Assembly: GCA_030248195.1 (NCBI GenBank)
Contig: JASAND010018054.1
Coordinates: forward strand, 1 to 64,000
Source of the DNA: Trissonchulus latispiculum
Lineage: Eukaryota; Nematoda; Enoplea; Enoplida; Ironidae
DNA length: 64,000 nt
Direction: 5' to 3'
The position numbers and the translations under genes are program-made. The notes under the pieces were generated by a model, which had not been told where the DNA came from, did no database searches, and saw only the letters and a list, made by a program, of their open reading frames with translations. This document shows, in pieces, positions 53,366-63,728 of this stretch; the first letter of the stretch is position 1, and every line of letters begins with the position of its first letter.

Positions 53366-54590
53366 GACAACAACTTTGAACCATCATTATTCATTCATTC
53401 CTTGGAGTTAAGAAGCCATTTTTATATCAAAATGCAGCTTAGCACTTTCTCTTTCTAAACTGAAACTAACATTAGTTTTCGAAAATTATCTTGCTGCATT
53501 TTTGAAGTAATTTAATTTTCCAGATTTTTTCAGACTGAAGTAAATTTTTCGAGAGACATTGATTATATCATCCGATATCTCTATAAAATACCTGGGGTTA
53601 TTTTTTAAATATCATGAAATCGCTCTTTGTTATGGAGAAATTAGCTACAATGTATGCGCAACCTGGATTTTGCCTACTTTTCCCAACTTTTACAAGCGAC
53701 CACATTAGCTAGAAAGCAGCAATCGGGGCAACAGAAATGGGTCCCAGGGTATTTTTGTGTAAAACACATCCGATAAGTGGCAACCCTCTAGCATGCATAG
53801 TAAATCGCTGTCGCTACGTAGTAAATCACAATCGCTGGAAAAAATGTGGTCATGTTTTTGCAAAACCTACATTTTTTAATGATATCAATCTATGGGGTCG
53901 CAGTTGGAAGGAGATCATGCCGCGATTAATCGGCCTCGACGAGACCTTCAAATTGACACCTGTAGATTAGTTTTACGGCTTACGTAGCTCAAGAAACGGC
54001 GGATTATTTGATTTCTGCAAAAGTGACAAATTGTCAACACCAAAATACGAAAAATCGGCTAATGTTATTGTGATTGCTTAATAGTCACGAACGACGACAA
54101 GTATACTACAGATACAGTAGCTAACGAGATAATTAACGTATAGGCTAGTTCCCCCCATAAGATGGCATGACATGTTTCGTACTAAAGTGAAGTTTGCGGG
54201 GCCCTTCAGAAACTGAAGAAAGTTTTCAAGTATTAAAAATAGGTGAATAGCAGAATAGTAAGCTGACAAGTTTATTTTAGTTCGCCCCACTCCAATTGGC
54301 AAACGTCGGTTAGAAGTGGTATCAGTACTGCGTAAAAGGTTGACTGGAAGGCGTGACTGACACCGAATAATTGCTTTTGCAATTACGCGAAGCCTTTGAC
54401 AAGGCCGGCGATGTACCTATTGCTGCCTATGCAATAAGTCCACCGCGGCAGGTTCACCAGCAGGCGGCCACCCTTTGAAATCTCGGTATATTGCCAGCGG
54501 GGGCTGACAAGTTAGAACAATTAGTCTGTAATCTTGCAGAGGTGTATACTGAATACCTTTTACACACTTCCTGTAATAAGTATACTTAGC
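53366..54590. other. Intergenic, one short coding-like fragment
   Basis: Mostly AT-rich and unrecognised. At about 54368-54477 the plus strand is open for 35 codons (EAFDKAGDVPIAAYAISPPR) and ends in TGA. The composition is more coding-like than the surroundings, but the fragment is too short to identify. Confidence 0.25.
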
Positions 54591-54596
54591 TAAAAT

Positions 54597-54660
54597 GTAT
54601 ATATATATAATATATAATATATTATATATAGCTATATATAATAAGTATATATAGCAGGCT
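54597..54660. repeat. AT-rich microsatellite
   Basis: TATATA/ATAATATA tract, merging at its right edge with the first copy of a 94-bp direct repeat. Confidence 0.8.
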
Positions 54661-54790
54661 CTGCGTGCATTCAGAGATTTATACGCACGCCGTGTGGGAA
54701 GCTCCGAGTGGGTGGCACGAGTGGGCTGGGAGGCTTTTTTGGTGTGCAGCTGAGCTGTCTAAGTTGGAGCTCAGCAACTTGGTTTAGGTC

Positions 54791-54960
54791 CAGGGGCCAA
54801 TTTCATAAAACTTTGCAAGTTGCGGATTCCTCAACTCGCAGCTGCAAGTTGCGGATTTGCAAGTTGCAAGTGTTTCATAAAGTGTCAAGTGCGGAATCCG
54901 CATTTGCACTTGAATTGCGAGTCAAGTGGGTTGCAAGTTGCAAGTTCGCTTGAACACTAG
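54791..54960. repeat. Repeat rich in TTGCAAGTTGC with MITE-like start
   Basis: It begins CAGGGGCCAATTTCATAAA, a type of terminus often seen in invertebrate MITEs. It then carries several copies of GCAAGTTGC and a hairpin CAAGTGC/GCACTTG at about 54889-54915. No matching right terminus or TSD was found. Confidence 0.4.
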
Positions 54961-55245
54961 CAGCAAGTAAGTAAGTTCTGATCCATCAGTTCAGTGTTGT
55001 TAATTGTCGTCTGGAAAGTGGTTGCCCTTTTTTGTATTCATTTTATATCCCCGTATGCCTTATTTTTATGCTGGTAAAGAATTGTAACCTACTCCTCGTG
55101 ATCGTAGTCTGGTAAGGACCTTAGTTGTTAGTTAGGTAGGTAGAATTTAGGTAAATTATTAGAATAGGCCCGGTCTAGGAACCTGTAGTCGCTCCGCCTC
55201 TAGATTTCTACCCAGGTCCAGGCAGCTGAGGTAGGAATTTCACAT
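54961..55245. other. Non-coding spacer
   Basis: No feature recognised between the TTGCAAGTTGC repeat and the right copy of the 94-bp repeat. Confidence 0.3.
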
Positions 55246-55499
55246 AGCTATATATAATAAGTATATATAGCAGGCTCTGCGTGCATTCAGAGATTTATAC
55301 GCACGCCGTGTGGGAAGCTCCGAGTGGGTGGCACGAGTGCGCGAAGCGCACGAGTGCCACGCACGAGGGCTTCGCGTACGACGCTGCATAGATCTCTGAA
55401 TGCAAGGAATGCCGTGTTGTAAAGTACTTATACAACGAAACAAGCTACTTGATTCTATGATGCTGCAGCCGAGAACATAAGTTCAAGCAATTTTTATGA

Positions 55500-56538
55500 C
55501 CACAAGGCAGTAAATTTGACAATTTGACCAAAGGCAGCATTTCGGTTCAAAAAAGGTAAAAATCGATTTTGACCCAAAATCGTCGATTTTGACCCAAAAA
55601 TCGACGAAAAATTTAATTTTTGGCCGATTTTTCTAGTTTCAAGGGCTAATAACGATTGGATAACATCAACGCCATCACGCTAGACCTATAATTCGAAGAA
55701 TTTCCGGAAAATGACCAATTTTCTAAAAAACCCCCCTGTCAAAATTTTTTTTGAGATTCGAACATAGCCATTTTTTGGGTTAATTTTTGGAATTTGGTAT
55801 TTGGACCCCCCTATAGGTTTCAGTAGGTGCTCCACTCGTTTCTGAGCACAAAAATACCAGATTTTGTCCAAATTTTGGAAAAATTTTCCATTTTGGCACC
55901 GATTTTCCGATTTTTCATATTTTTTAGTCGCGGTGCCCCCCCTACTGATTTTTCAATTTTGAGTGTTTTTGTCGGTTCTGAGCCAATCTACGACTAAAAC
56001 TACGGTCGTAGAACGCACCCTAGCTGCAGATTCCGAGGATTCCTAGATTTTTTGTGTTTTTGACCCAAATCGACCGATTTTTCAATTTTTGGTCTTTGAC
56101 CCCATTATAGTTGATTTTTACTTTTGAACGATTAGACTAATTTTGTCCAAATCTACGGTTAAATCCACGAACGTAGAGCATAATCACGCTAGAATTGCTA
56201 GGCTTTGCCCAGATTTTCCATATTTTTGCCGGAATTTTTGATTTTTACTTTTCTTGTCGGCGTGCCCCCCTTGTGTGTTTTTTTCTGATAACTCCTAATT
56301 TTCGGACTTTTGGTTGGAACGACGGTAACACAAGCCGTAGAATTGTTTGTTGAGTCTTTTACCACGATTCTGTCATATTTTCAGCAATTTTGGACCAGAT
56401 TTGACATTTTTTTGTATGTGTCCTTGCTACTGATTTTTGACAATTTTTATTTTTGCGTACATTTTTGAACTTTTTGTTTTGGAATATCATCTACGACCTC
56501 AACTAAAGGCGTAGATAAATTGTACGAGCGTTTTCTGA
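55500..56538 (+). promoter_or_regulatory. Leader of element D: tandem ~165-bp hairpin modules
   Basis: Five short hairpins are evenly spaced: GTGCTC/GAGCAC (55827-55849), CTACGAC/GTCGTAG (55988-56011), CTACG/CGTAG (56153-56176), ACGG/CCGT (about 56322-56338) and CTACG/CGTAG (56491-56514). Spacings are about 161, 165, 169 and 169 bp. The surrounding module sequence is recognisably but loosely repeated, with CCCCCC strips and ATTTTTC runs. Different arm sequences at equivalent places stay complementary. Element A's leader has a similar plan. Confidence 0.6.
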
Positions 56539-58056
56539 TATTTTGCGACGATTTTCTCGTTTTTGGACGACTTTTTCCAGTTTTTGCGAAAAATTTCGAC
56601 AATCGATAATTCTGCGCGAGAACGTTTGCTAAGGCATAGAGAAAACTGGGATAACATTTTTGATCAATTTGCTGAACTACGCGCTCAAATCATTCCGGTA
56701 GTAACTAGAGCTCAGCATCGGCAGCATTTGCAAAAGATGGCGGATATCAAAACCTATATTGCGCTTTTTAAAAGTCTGAGTCCCTACAACGGTAGAGAGA
56801 CTACGTTGACTCCAGACGAATGGATCACAAGTTTTGAAGCAATTATCCGTGCTCATGAAATCCCTGGGGAGAAGAAACGCTCCCTATTGTTAGCTAAAAT
56901 TGGGGAAACTGTCCTTCATCGGCTTTCTTCTCTTGGACTTCCAGATACGTATGAAGAATTGGTTAAACCTTTGAAGCTTTTGTACGAACCTGTGACAAGG
57001 ACAGCGGCTGAACATTCGAGAAATTTCTATGTACGTATTCAAAAAGAGGACGAAAAGGTGCAAGATTTTGCCGCTGACTTGGAAATTTTAGCCCGAAAGG
57101 CTTTTCCGAATGAGAATGAAAACGGAAGGGCAGTGAATATTTTCGAACAGCTCCGTAAAGGTCTTCGCTCTGATTTGAAAACTTTGGGTGTCTCCCTCCT
57201 AGCTGATTTGGAATGTTGGGGACAGAACATGGAAAAATTGCGCAAAATTGTGATTCAGCTTTCGCGGTTGGAGGAGGAACAAAACCTAGATTCGTCGACC
57301 TCCCCTTCCACTTCCAAGAAGGAATCAAAGACGAAAGCAAAGGTCTGTAGTGTTTCTACCGCTGAAAACTCGGAACAGGATGAAAAATTATCCAAACTGC
57401 AGTCCCAACTTTTGGATATGAAGCTCAAAAATGCGCAGTTGGAAATCGATTTGGAAGCGGTCAAAGCAGGCAAAACGGAAGCTCAAATTTGTAGTGTGAA
57501 GGCTTCTACTTCTACCGAATTTCCTACAGTTGCTGCCACCCAAGCTACGCCATCTACTTCTGCGCAGTCTCCGCCAGCCCAGCAGCAGAATTCTAACCAG
57601 CGATCTCCTCAGTCCCCGCGTGATCTCAGTAATGTGACTTGCTACGAATGCGGAAATTTTGGACATATAGCTTCAAATTGTGCCCTGCGTACCAATCGAG
57701 ACAATTCAAATTTTCGGCGCGGTCGTGGACGTGGTAATTTCCGTGGCAATAACCGCGGCAACTACCAAAACCAAAATTGGAATCAAAATTCGCGCTCAAA
57801 TTGGAACAACAGTGATAATAACAATTGGTCTCGAAATAATTCTCGTGGTTCCAGGGGTAATCGTGGAAATTCCCAAAGGCACGGTTCTCGTCCAGATGTT
57901 TTCATGGATGCTAGCGGTCAGGCATTCCAAATTATGTCCTACGAGCAATATCAACAGGCGCAACCTAATGTTTCCTATATTGTTCCTCTAAATTCTAGCG
58001 GCCAGAATTTTCAGATTGCGGGAGGCGTAACCTCCAGGGCTCCCAACCCGCAGTAA
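56539..58056 (+). CDS. gag: Gypsy D Gag with CCHC zinc knuckle
   Basis: The frame is open from 56539 and the first in-frame ATG is 56738, giving about 439 residues (MADIKTY; element A has MAELKNL at the same place). The upstream codons contain a WDNIF motif also present in A, so initiation may be at a non-AUG codon. Domains: gag-type helical region (LYEPVTRTAAEHSR, then FPNENENGRAVNIFEQLRKG), a coiled-coil-like linker, zinc knuckle CYECGNFGHIASNC near residue 302 of the ATG form, then an R/G/N-rich tail. The stop context CCGCAGTAACTTCGTC closely matches A. Confidence 0.9.
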   Translation, partial: YFATIFSFLDDFFQFLRKISTIDNSARERLLRHRENWDNIFDQFAELRAQIIPVVTRAQHRQHLQKMADIKTYIALFKSLSPYNGRETTLTPDEWITSFEAIIRAHEIPGEKKRSLLLAKIGETVLHRLSSLGLPDTYEELVKPLKLLYEPVTRTAAEHSRNFYVRIQKEDEKVQDFAADLEILARKAFPNENENGRAVNIFEQLRKGLRSDLKTLGVSLLADLECWGQNMEKLRKIVIQLSRLEEEQNLDSSTSPSTSKKESKTKAKVCSVSTAENSEQDEKLSKLQSQLLDMKLKNAQLEIDLEAVKAGKTEAQICSVKASTSTEFPTVAATQATPSTSAQSPPAQQQNSNQRSPQSPRDLSNVTCYECGNFGHIASNCALRTNRDNSNFRRGRGRGNFRGNNRGNYQNQNWNQNSRSNWNNSDNNNWSRNNSRGSRGNRGNSQRHGSRPDVFMDASGQAFQIMSYEQYQQAQPNVSYIVPLNSSGQNFQIAGGVTSRAPNPQ

Positions 58057-61000
58057 CTTCGTCCCCACCTGGAGAAAATTCTAACCCTAGTCCCACTACA
58101 GTTTTGAATTCTAACCCTAATGTTTGTTCGGTTCTTTCTTCTGAAAGTGTGGTGGAAAGTTTATTGAAAACATATCCCAATCAGAAGACTATTTCGTCAG
58201 ATCAAATTTGTTCAGTCTTCTCTTCTTATGCGGGAGTGGTAAAGTCAAATTTACCACCTAACCATCAATTTGGAAGAACAAACTTAGAAAATTCTCCACA
58301 TTTTTCGAATACGTATGTACGTACTAACATGGCATGTTCTATACAGCCAACTTTTAATGGTTTTTCAACGCCAACTTCTAATACGTACGTACGTACAAGC
58401 CCTCCCTCCAATGTTTCTTTTTCAACTAATGGTTTTTCTGGAAATTCAAAGCACTTTCAATCTGAAAAGGAGGAACGTGTTCTTTTTATACCAGATCAAC
58501 AAAGATGGGTAAAATTGGTACCTATTGACGGTAGCAAGGTCGACAAGCGTAATGCACTTTTTCTTCGACCAATTCCACCAAATTCAAGGGTAACCAGTCA
58601 AGCCAATTGCAATCAGGCAAATTCTTTTTCTGGTCTAACTTTTCGGAATACACGTTTCCAAAATCAGAATGCTGGCTTTAGGCCAATGAATTCCCAGCAA
58701 CCTAGGTTTTTACTAGCAAATTTTCGGTATAACTTCCCTTTTCAGAGGCAACAGCCTAGATTTTCGAATGTGCCTACAGTTTTTTCTGCTAGGAATAATT
58801 TTGGATTTGCTCCCCGACCTATTGCCACGAATGGGCGCAGCTGCGAAAATCAAGCGTTTTCCTTTGGACCTCGCGTGGTTTTCCCATCTGCAAATGCCCA
58901 CCTGCCAAATTTAGGGACGAGTACACCCAGATCACTAAATCAAGGGGTGCCTTCAGGAGCGAACTTTTTGGCTCGCCACTCGAGGGTTACCAAGCATAAC
59001 GGTGAGTCTGGTCAACAGGAAAAGACGGATGCCTCTGACTACCATATAAAAAGTCACGCGCCAACTCAAATTCCTAGGACTAACAAGTCATCAGTGGACT
59101 ATGGTTATAGGCTAAGAATGCTTAGAAGTCTAGATGAGGCATCCACCCAAGTTCAAGAAGCAGACTTACAAGGAAAAAGCCAAGAAACTGAGGAAGAACT
59201 CAGTAAAGAACAGGGAGTAGGAACTTCAAAAGGAAAACGGGTACGTAAGAAGAATCAGCAGTTGAAAAGCAAGATAAAGCATAAGGTGTTGGACCCAGAT
59301 TTTCCAGACAAATTCCTTTTTGAAGATGTTTTGCTTTCTTATTCGGATGCGTCAAAAACTGAGGAAAGTTCTGCGACTAGTTCTGACTCTGAATCTGAAT
59401 CTGTGGACAAAACGCCAACGGTTTGCTATCAACAGCCACAAAAGGCACCAAAGTCTGAGCCGATTTTCAATAATCGAAATTATTTAATGGCTTTTGCTCA
59501 AGGTGATAAGTATTTTGTAGGAGCTCAAGCAAAAATTCCACCTATTCATTCACCTGTGGTTGTAGTGTCTGTCTCTGGCCTAAATACTTTAGCATTACTT
59601 GATACTGGAGCGAATATCTCCGTCATTTCGAAAAGCTTTATAGAACATTTGCAAAGAAAGGCACCAGAGGCACTCACGCCAGGTGAGCGACGTTTTGCTT
59701 CAGCTACTGCAGCCAATGGAACTCCTATTGATTTTTCGGGTTCAGTCAAATTGAAATTGTCCTTTCAAGGATACATTTGGCCTCACGAATTTTTGATTAG
59801 TGAACATTGTCCATACGACATTTTACTGGGTTCCGATTTTCTTTCCACTTATAATTGGTCTATGTTACTTGGCAGACATTCAATCTACCATCCTCTTTTC
59901 AAAGAAGTACCCCTTCTGGGCGCACCTCAATTGGATAGTATTTTACAAATTGTGGGAAAAGAAGCCCCAAAAGTGTCCAATATTTTTCTGCGAATAGGAG
60001 TGTGCATACCACCTAATTCAGAAGCGTGGGTACCGATTGCTTGTGAAGCGGATCAAACAAATTCAGAGATCGATGAGGAAGACGAGGTTCTTGCTGTCAT
60101 ACGTACTTATGCATCTCAAGTAAAACCACAGACGGCTCCTTGGCCTTCACGTTTTGCGGATCCACCTAAAATGGTTCGAAATTCCACTAAAATATTGGAA
60201 AAATATAACTGCTACGTGGTCCCTGGTATCATTTCGGGCGAAAATCAAACGCAATATGTTCGAATGTGGAATTTGGCCCCAGAGCCATTGGATTTAAGAC
60301 CAGGTATGCGTTTAGCTTACGCAGATGACCTCGTTGCAGTTCAGAACCCTAAAGGCAAGGAAGCTTTTCTACATATGGGTGAAAATTGGTTCGAGCAGGA
60401 GTACGTATGTGAGTCAGACCTTGTTTCGGGAGAAAACCCACAAGTAAATTCTGCCATTCATAATTCCAACTTAAAGGATACTATATTGGAGGAAGAAAAG
60501 GTATCACTTAAACAGAATAAAGTCTTAACACCAGAGGAACAATACGAACAGTTTCTCAAGGAAGCTCAACTGGATAAGTTTGAATGTACAGAAAAGAGTA
60601 AAGATAGATTCAAGGAACTTCTACGTAAGTACGTACATGTTTTTGCAACACCGGACAATTTAGGAAAATGTACTACAGGACAACATCTAATTGACACTGG
60701 CATGGGAGGACCAGTAACGGCTAAGGCATATAGGGTAAATCCAAACGAAAGACTCCAAATCGAAGAACATATTCGGAAGATGCTGGAACAAGGGATTTGC
60801 TCTCCATCAGACAGTCAATGGTCATCTCCATGTATGTTGGTAGGGAAGAAGGATGGAACTACCAGGTTTGTCATCGATTACAGAAACCTAAACAAGATCA
60901 CTAGGAAAGACCGCTATCCATTACCTAAGATCGATGAAATACTAGATATGTTCAGTAAGGGAAAATTCTTTTCTACGTTAGATCTTAACAGTGGGTACTG

Positions 61001-63728
61001 GCAGATAGAAATGTTTCCACCTCATAAAGAGAAAACAGCATTCATTTCGCATATGGGACTTTTTCATTTCAATGTAATGCCCTTTGGCCTAACAAATGCT
61101 CCCGCCACTTTTCAGCGCATAATGGAGCGTATTTTTACGGAATTACCAGTTTACATCGATGATTTGCTAATCCCTTCAAACGATGAAGAACATCACTTAA
61201 AAATGCTGGAAATTGTTTTTCAAAAACTTAGCGATCATGGACTTCGTTTGAAGATGAAAAAGTGTGTGTTTTTCCGTACAAGGGTTGAATATCTTGGGCA
61301 TTTTATATCTGATAAAGGCATTGAAACTGACTCCCGTAAAGTCACTGCAGTTCAGAATTTCCCTGTACCTAGGACAATTAAGCAGCTACGTGGATTTTTA
61401 GGTATGGCTGGATATTATAGGCGATTTATTAGTAATTTTAGTACCATTGCTGGACCTTTGAATAATTTGTTGAAGAAACAAGAGAGTTTTCATTGGACAG
61501 ATGATTGCCAAACAGCTTTTGAGAACTTGAAAAATGCACTAACGAATGCACCTGTTTTGGCATACCCGAACTGGGATAATCCGTTTTTATTAACAACTGA
61601 TGCAAGTATTCAAGGTCTCGGTGCAGTACTAGAGCAAGCTCAAGAAGGTGAATCTAGACCAAAACCAATAGCTTACGCTAGTAGATCTTTAGTGGGTGCT
61701 GAAAGGAAATACGAAATTTACGAACTAGAAGGACTAGCCGTAGTATGGGCATGTAAACATTTCCAACATTACCTACGTCACCGACAATTTACTCTGTATA
61801 CCGATAACGAGGCTCTTAAGTACATCTTCACTTGTCCAAAACGACAAGGTAATAGCAGATTAGCTAAGTGGCACATAGCACTGCAAGAGTACAAATTCAC
61901 AGCGTTACATCGGAGAGGTGTTGACAATCCAGTAGCAGACGCTCTTTCGCGTAATCCAAAGTCCAAGGACAACTTTTTGGCTGACATTGCGACGGCGGAT
62001 TCACGATTGCAGCAAGTACGTACGCAAAACAACAATACTGAAGCTACATCTGAAAATGAAGAGGAGTTTGACGTTACCGAAGACATGTATCCACCTGTAT
62101 TTTCTATTGAAAAATTTTCAGACGAAAGTTGGATTCAAGCTTTGAATGAAGATCCTGAATTTGGTCCTTTAAAAGACTATATGGAAACAGGACGTTTAAC
62201 AACTGATGAAAAGGTTTGGCGTTTAATTCGTCTCGAGGATGATTTCGTGCTTGAAAACGGGATTTTGTACAGACATCACATAGACGCACATGGACGTAGA
62301 CGATATGCGTTACCTAGAACTACCTGTGTACCTCAGAAGTATCGAAACTACATCCTGTATCAGTATCATAGTGCACCAGATACTGGAGGACACTTAGGTG
62401 TACCCCAAACTATTTATAAGATAGCTACGAAGTATTATTGGCCGACTTTATCAACAGACGTGACTAAATACGTACGTAATTGTATAGTATGCAATAAATT
62501 TACGATTGGTCCAAGAAATCCACAGGCTCCTATGAAGCCCTATCCACCTGTAACTAAGCCATTCGAAAGGATCTACCTAGACGTTTGTCATTTTCCTACG
62601 AGTAAGAATCAAAAGGTTTGTGTTCTTGTTTTGATAGATCAATTGACGCGTTGGGCAGAAGCTTGGCCCTTAAGGAATGAAAAGTCAGAAACGCTAATAC
62701 GTACGCTTTTATACGAGTTTGTCTTACGCTATGGTGTACCTAAGGAAGTAGTAACAGATCAAGGACCTAATTTTCAATCCGAAGTGACAAATACATTCTT
62801 TAAGTTGCTAGGAACTACTAAGTTACGTACGACGGCATATCATCCACAATTTAATGGACTTGTAGAACGGGTTAACGGTACTATACGTGAAATTATTAAG
62901 AAGTATATCGATACGTCACAAAAGGACTGGGACATGAAACTCGCTTTTGCTATGCACGCTTATCGAACATCTTTTCATTCGACTATTCAGGATACTCCGT
63001 ATTTTCTACTTTTTGGTCGTGATTGCACTGTTCCTGAAGATTTACTTTTCGACAAACTTGATAAACCTGTGACTTCTTTAAATGCGTACAAAACGTCAGC
63101 GATGCGTCAATTAACGGAAAATTGGGAATTAACTGCTAGGATAATTAAGGATAAGAGTGAGTTAGTTAAGCAAAGGTACGATCAGAAAGTACGTATAAAG
63201 CATTTTGAAGTAGGACAGCTAGTTATGCGAAATATTTCACAAGTACCTGTACCACAAGGACATATGGCTAAATTAGCTCCAAAATATGACGGACCATTTC
63301 GCATTGTGGAACGGATTTCAGAGCAAAATGTTCGGCTAAGGTGTTTACAGACCGGAAAGATTAGTAAACCAATTCATGTAAATCGACTAAAGAAGTTACC
63401 AGATGTCCATCCAGAATATACCGAAGATACAGTAGAACAATTTCAAGATCTGGAATTTGAAAAGCCTGAGGAAAAGGCTTCGCCCGGTGTAGTGGAAAAG
63501 CAAGGGGATAGTAACGGCGAATTAGAAGAACAAGTACAAGCTGATACAAATGAAATGGAACATCACGAAACAACTAATACTGACGTGACTAACACAGACG
63601 AACAAGACGAAACTGCTAGTGTAGAATATGTAGTAGTAGCAACACCATCTAGCACTAAAGCACCAGATGCACTTATGGCACCTGTAGGAAACTTGTTTTC
63701 ATTCGATAAGGTCAGATTTTTAATTTGA
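57999..63728 (+). CDS. pol: Gypsy D Pol polyprotein (protease, RT, RNase H, integrase)
   Basis: Frame open from 57999, overlapping gag by 58 nt in the -1 frame. It lacks an early ATG (the first usable-looking start at 58104 is TTG), so expression by frameshift is likely. Counted from 58104: protease DTGANIS near residue 498, RT YIDD near 1016, and RNase H TTDAS near 1164 with YTDNEALKYIF. The integrase zinc region is near 1420 (YHSAPDTGGH, then CIVCNKF). The triad lies near 1492 (YLDVCHFP), 1551 (TDQGPNF) and 1586 (NGLVERVNG), and a GPY/F module (KYDGPFRI) near 1728. One oddity is HPQFNG where A has HPQSNG, next to the catalytic Glu. The frame is uninterrupted for about 1,900 codons, suggesting a young element. 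Confidence 0.93.
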   Translation, partial: RPEFSDCGRRNLQGSQPAVTSSPPGENSNPSPTTVLNSNPNVCSVLSSESVVESLLKTYPNQKTISSDQICSVFSSYAGVVKSNLPPNHQFGRTNLENSPHFSNTYVRTNMACSIQPTFNGFSTPTSNTYVRTSPPSNVSFSTNGFSGNSKHFQSEKEERVLFIPDQQRWVKLVPIDGSKVDKRNALFLRPIPPNSRVTSQANCNQANSFSGLTFRNTRFQNQNAGFRPMNSQQPRFLLANFRYNFPFQRQQPRFSNVPTVFSARNNFGFAPRPIATNGRSCENQAFSFGPRVVFPSANAHLPNLGTSTPRSLNQGVPSGANFLARHSRVTKHNGESGQQEKTDASDYHIKSHAPTQIPRTNKSSVDYGYRLRMLRSLDEASTQVQEADLQGKSQETEEELSKEQGVGTSKGKRVRKKNQQLKSKIKHKVLDPDFPDKFLFEDVLLSYSDASKTEESSATSSDSESESVDKTPTVCYQQPQKAPKSEPIFNNRNYLMAFAQGDKYFVGAQAKIPPIHSPVVVVSVSGLNTLALLDTGANISVISKSFIEHLQRKAPEALTPGERRFASATAANGTPIDFSGSVKLKLSFQGYIWPHEFLISEHCPYDILLGSDFLSTYNWSMLLGRHSIYHPLFKEVPLLGAPQLDSILQIVGKEAPKVSNIFLRIGVCIPPNSEAWVPIACEADQTNSEIDEEDEVLAVIRTYASQVKPQTAPWPSRFADPPKMVRNSTKILEKYNCYVVPGIISGENQTQYVRMWNLAPEPLDLRPGMRLAYADDLVAVQNPKGKEAFLHMGENWFEQEYVCESDLVSGENPQVNSAIHNSNLKDTILEEEKVSLKQNKVLTPEEQYEQFLKEAQLDKFECTEKSKDRFKELLRKYVHVFATPDNLGKCTTGQHLIDTGMGGPVTAKAYRVNPNERLQIEEHIRKMLEQGICSPSDSQWSSPCMLVGKKDGTTRFVIDYRNLNKITRKDRYPLPKIDEILDMFSKGKFFSTLDLNSGYWQIEMFPPHKEKTAFISHMGLFHFNVMPFGLTNAPATFQRIMERIFTELPVYIDDLLIPSNDEEHHLKMLEIVFQKLSDHGLRLKMKKCVFFRTRVEYLGHFISDKGIETDSRKVTAVQNFPVPRTIKQLRGFLGMAGYYRRFISNFSTIAGPLNNLLKKQESFHWTDDCQTAFENLKNALTNAPVLAYPNWDNPFLLTTDASIQGLGAVLEQAQEGESRPKPIAYASRSLVGAERKYEIYELEGLAVVWACKHFQHYLRHRQFTLYTDNEALKYIFTCPKRQGNSRLAKWHIALQEYKFTALHRRGVDNPVADALSRNPKSKDNFLADIATADSRLQQVRTQNNNTEATSENEEEFDVTEDMYPPVFSIEKFSDESWIQALNEDPEFGPLKDYMETGRLTTDEKVWRLIRLEDDFVLENGILYRHHIDAHGRRRYALPRTTCVPQKYRNYILYQYHSAPDTGGHLGVPQTIYKIATKYYWPTLSTDVTKYVRNCIVCNKFTIGPRNPQAPMKPYPPVTKPFERIYLDVCHFPTSKNQKVCVLVLIDQLTRWAEAWPLRNEKSETLIRTLLYEFVLRYGVPKEVVTDQGPNFQSEVTNTFFKLLGTTKLRTTAYHPQFNGLVERVNGTIREIIKKYIDTSQKDWDMKLAFAMHAYRTSFHSTIQDTPYFLLFGRDCTVPEDLLFDKLDKPVTSLNAYKTSAMRQLTENWELTARIIKDKSELVKQRYDQKVRIKHFEVGQLVMRNISQVPVPQGHMAKLAPKYDGPFRIVERISEQNVRLRCLQTGKISKPIHVNRLKKLPDVHPEYTEDTVEQFQDLEFEKPEEKASPGVVEKQGDSNGELEEQVQADTNEMEHHETTNTDVTNTDEQDETASVEYVVVATPSSTKAPDALMAPVGNLFSFDKVRFLI

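Larger units (their letters stand above)
54630..55404. repeat. 94-bp direct repeat pair; right copy part of a hairpin
   Basis: A 94-bp segment starting AGCTATATATAATAAG occurs at 54630-54723 and again, almost exactly, at 55246-55339. In the right copy the sequence continues into an inverted complement: TGCATTCAGAGAT (55282-55294) pairs with ATCTCTGAATGCA (55392-55404), with a TGCGC/GCGCA turn near 55338-55350. The left copy stops exactly at the hairpin turn. This could be a foldback element with a duplicated half, or terminal repeats of an unidentified element spanning 54630-55339. Confidence 0.7.

Noticed and set aside
56563..56565. TTG as the gag start of element D
   Set aside because: There is no reason to prefer this TTG. 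The first in-frame ATG is 56738, and upstream initiation is left open as a question.
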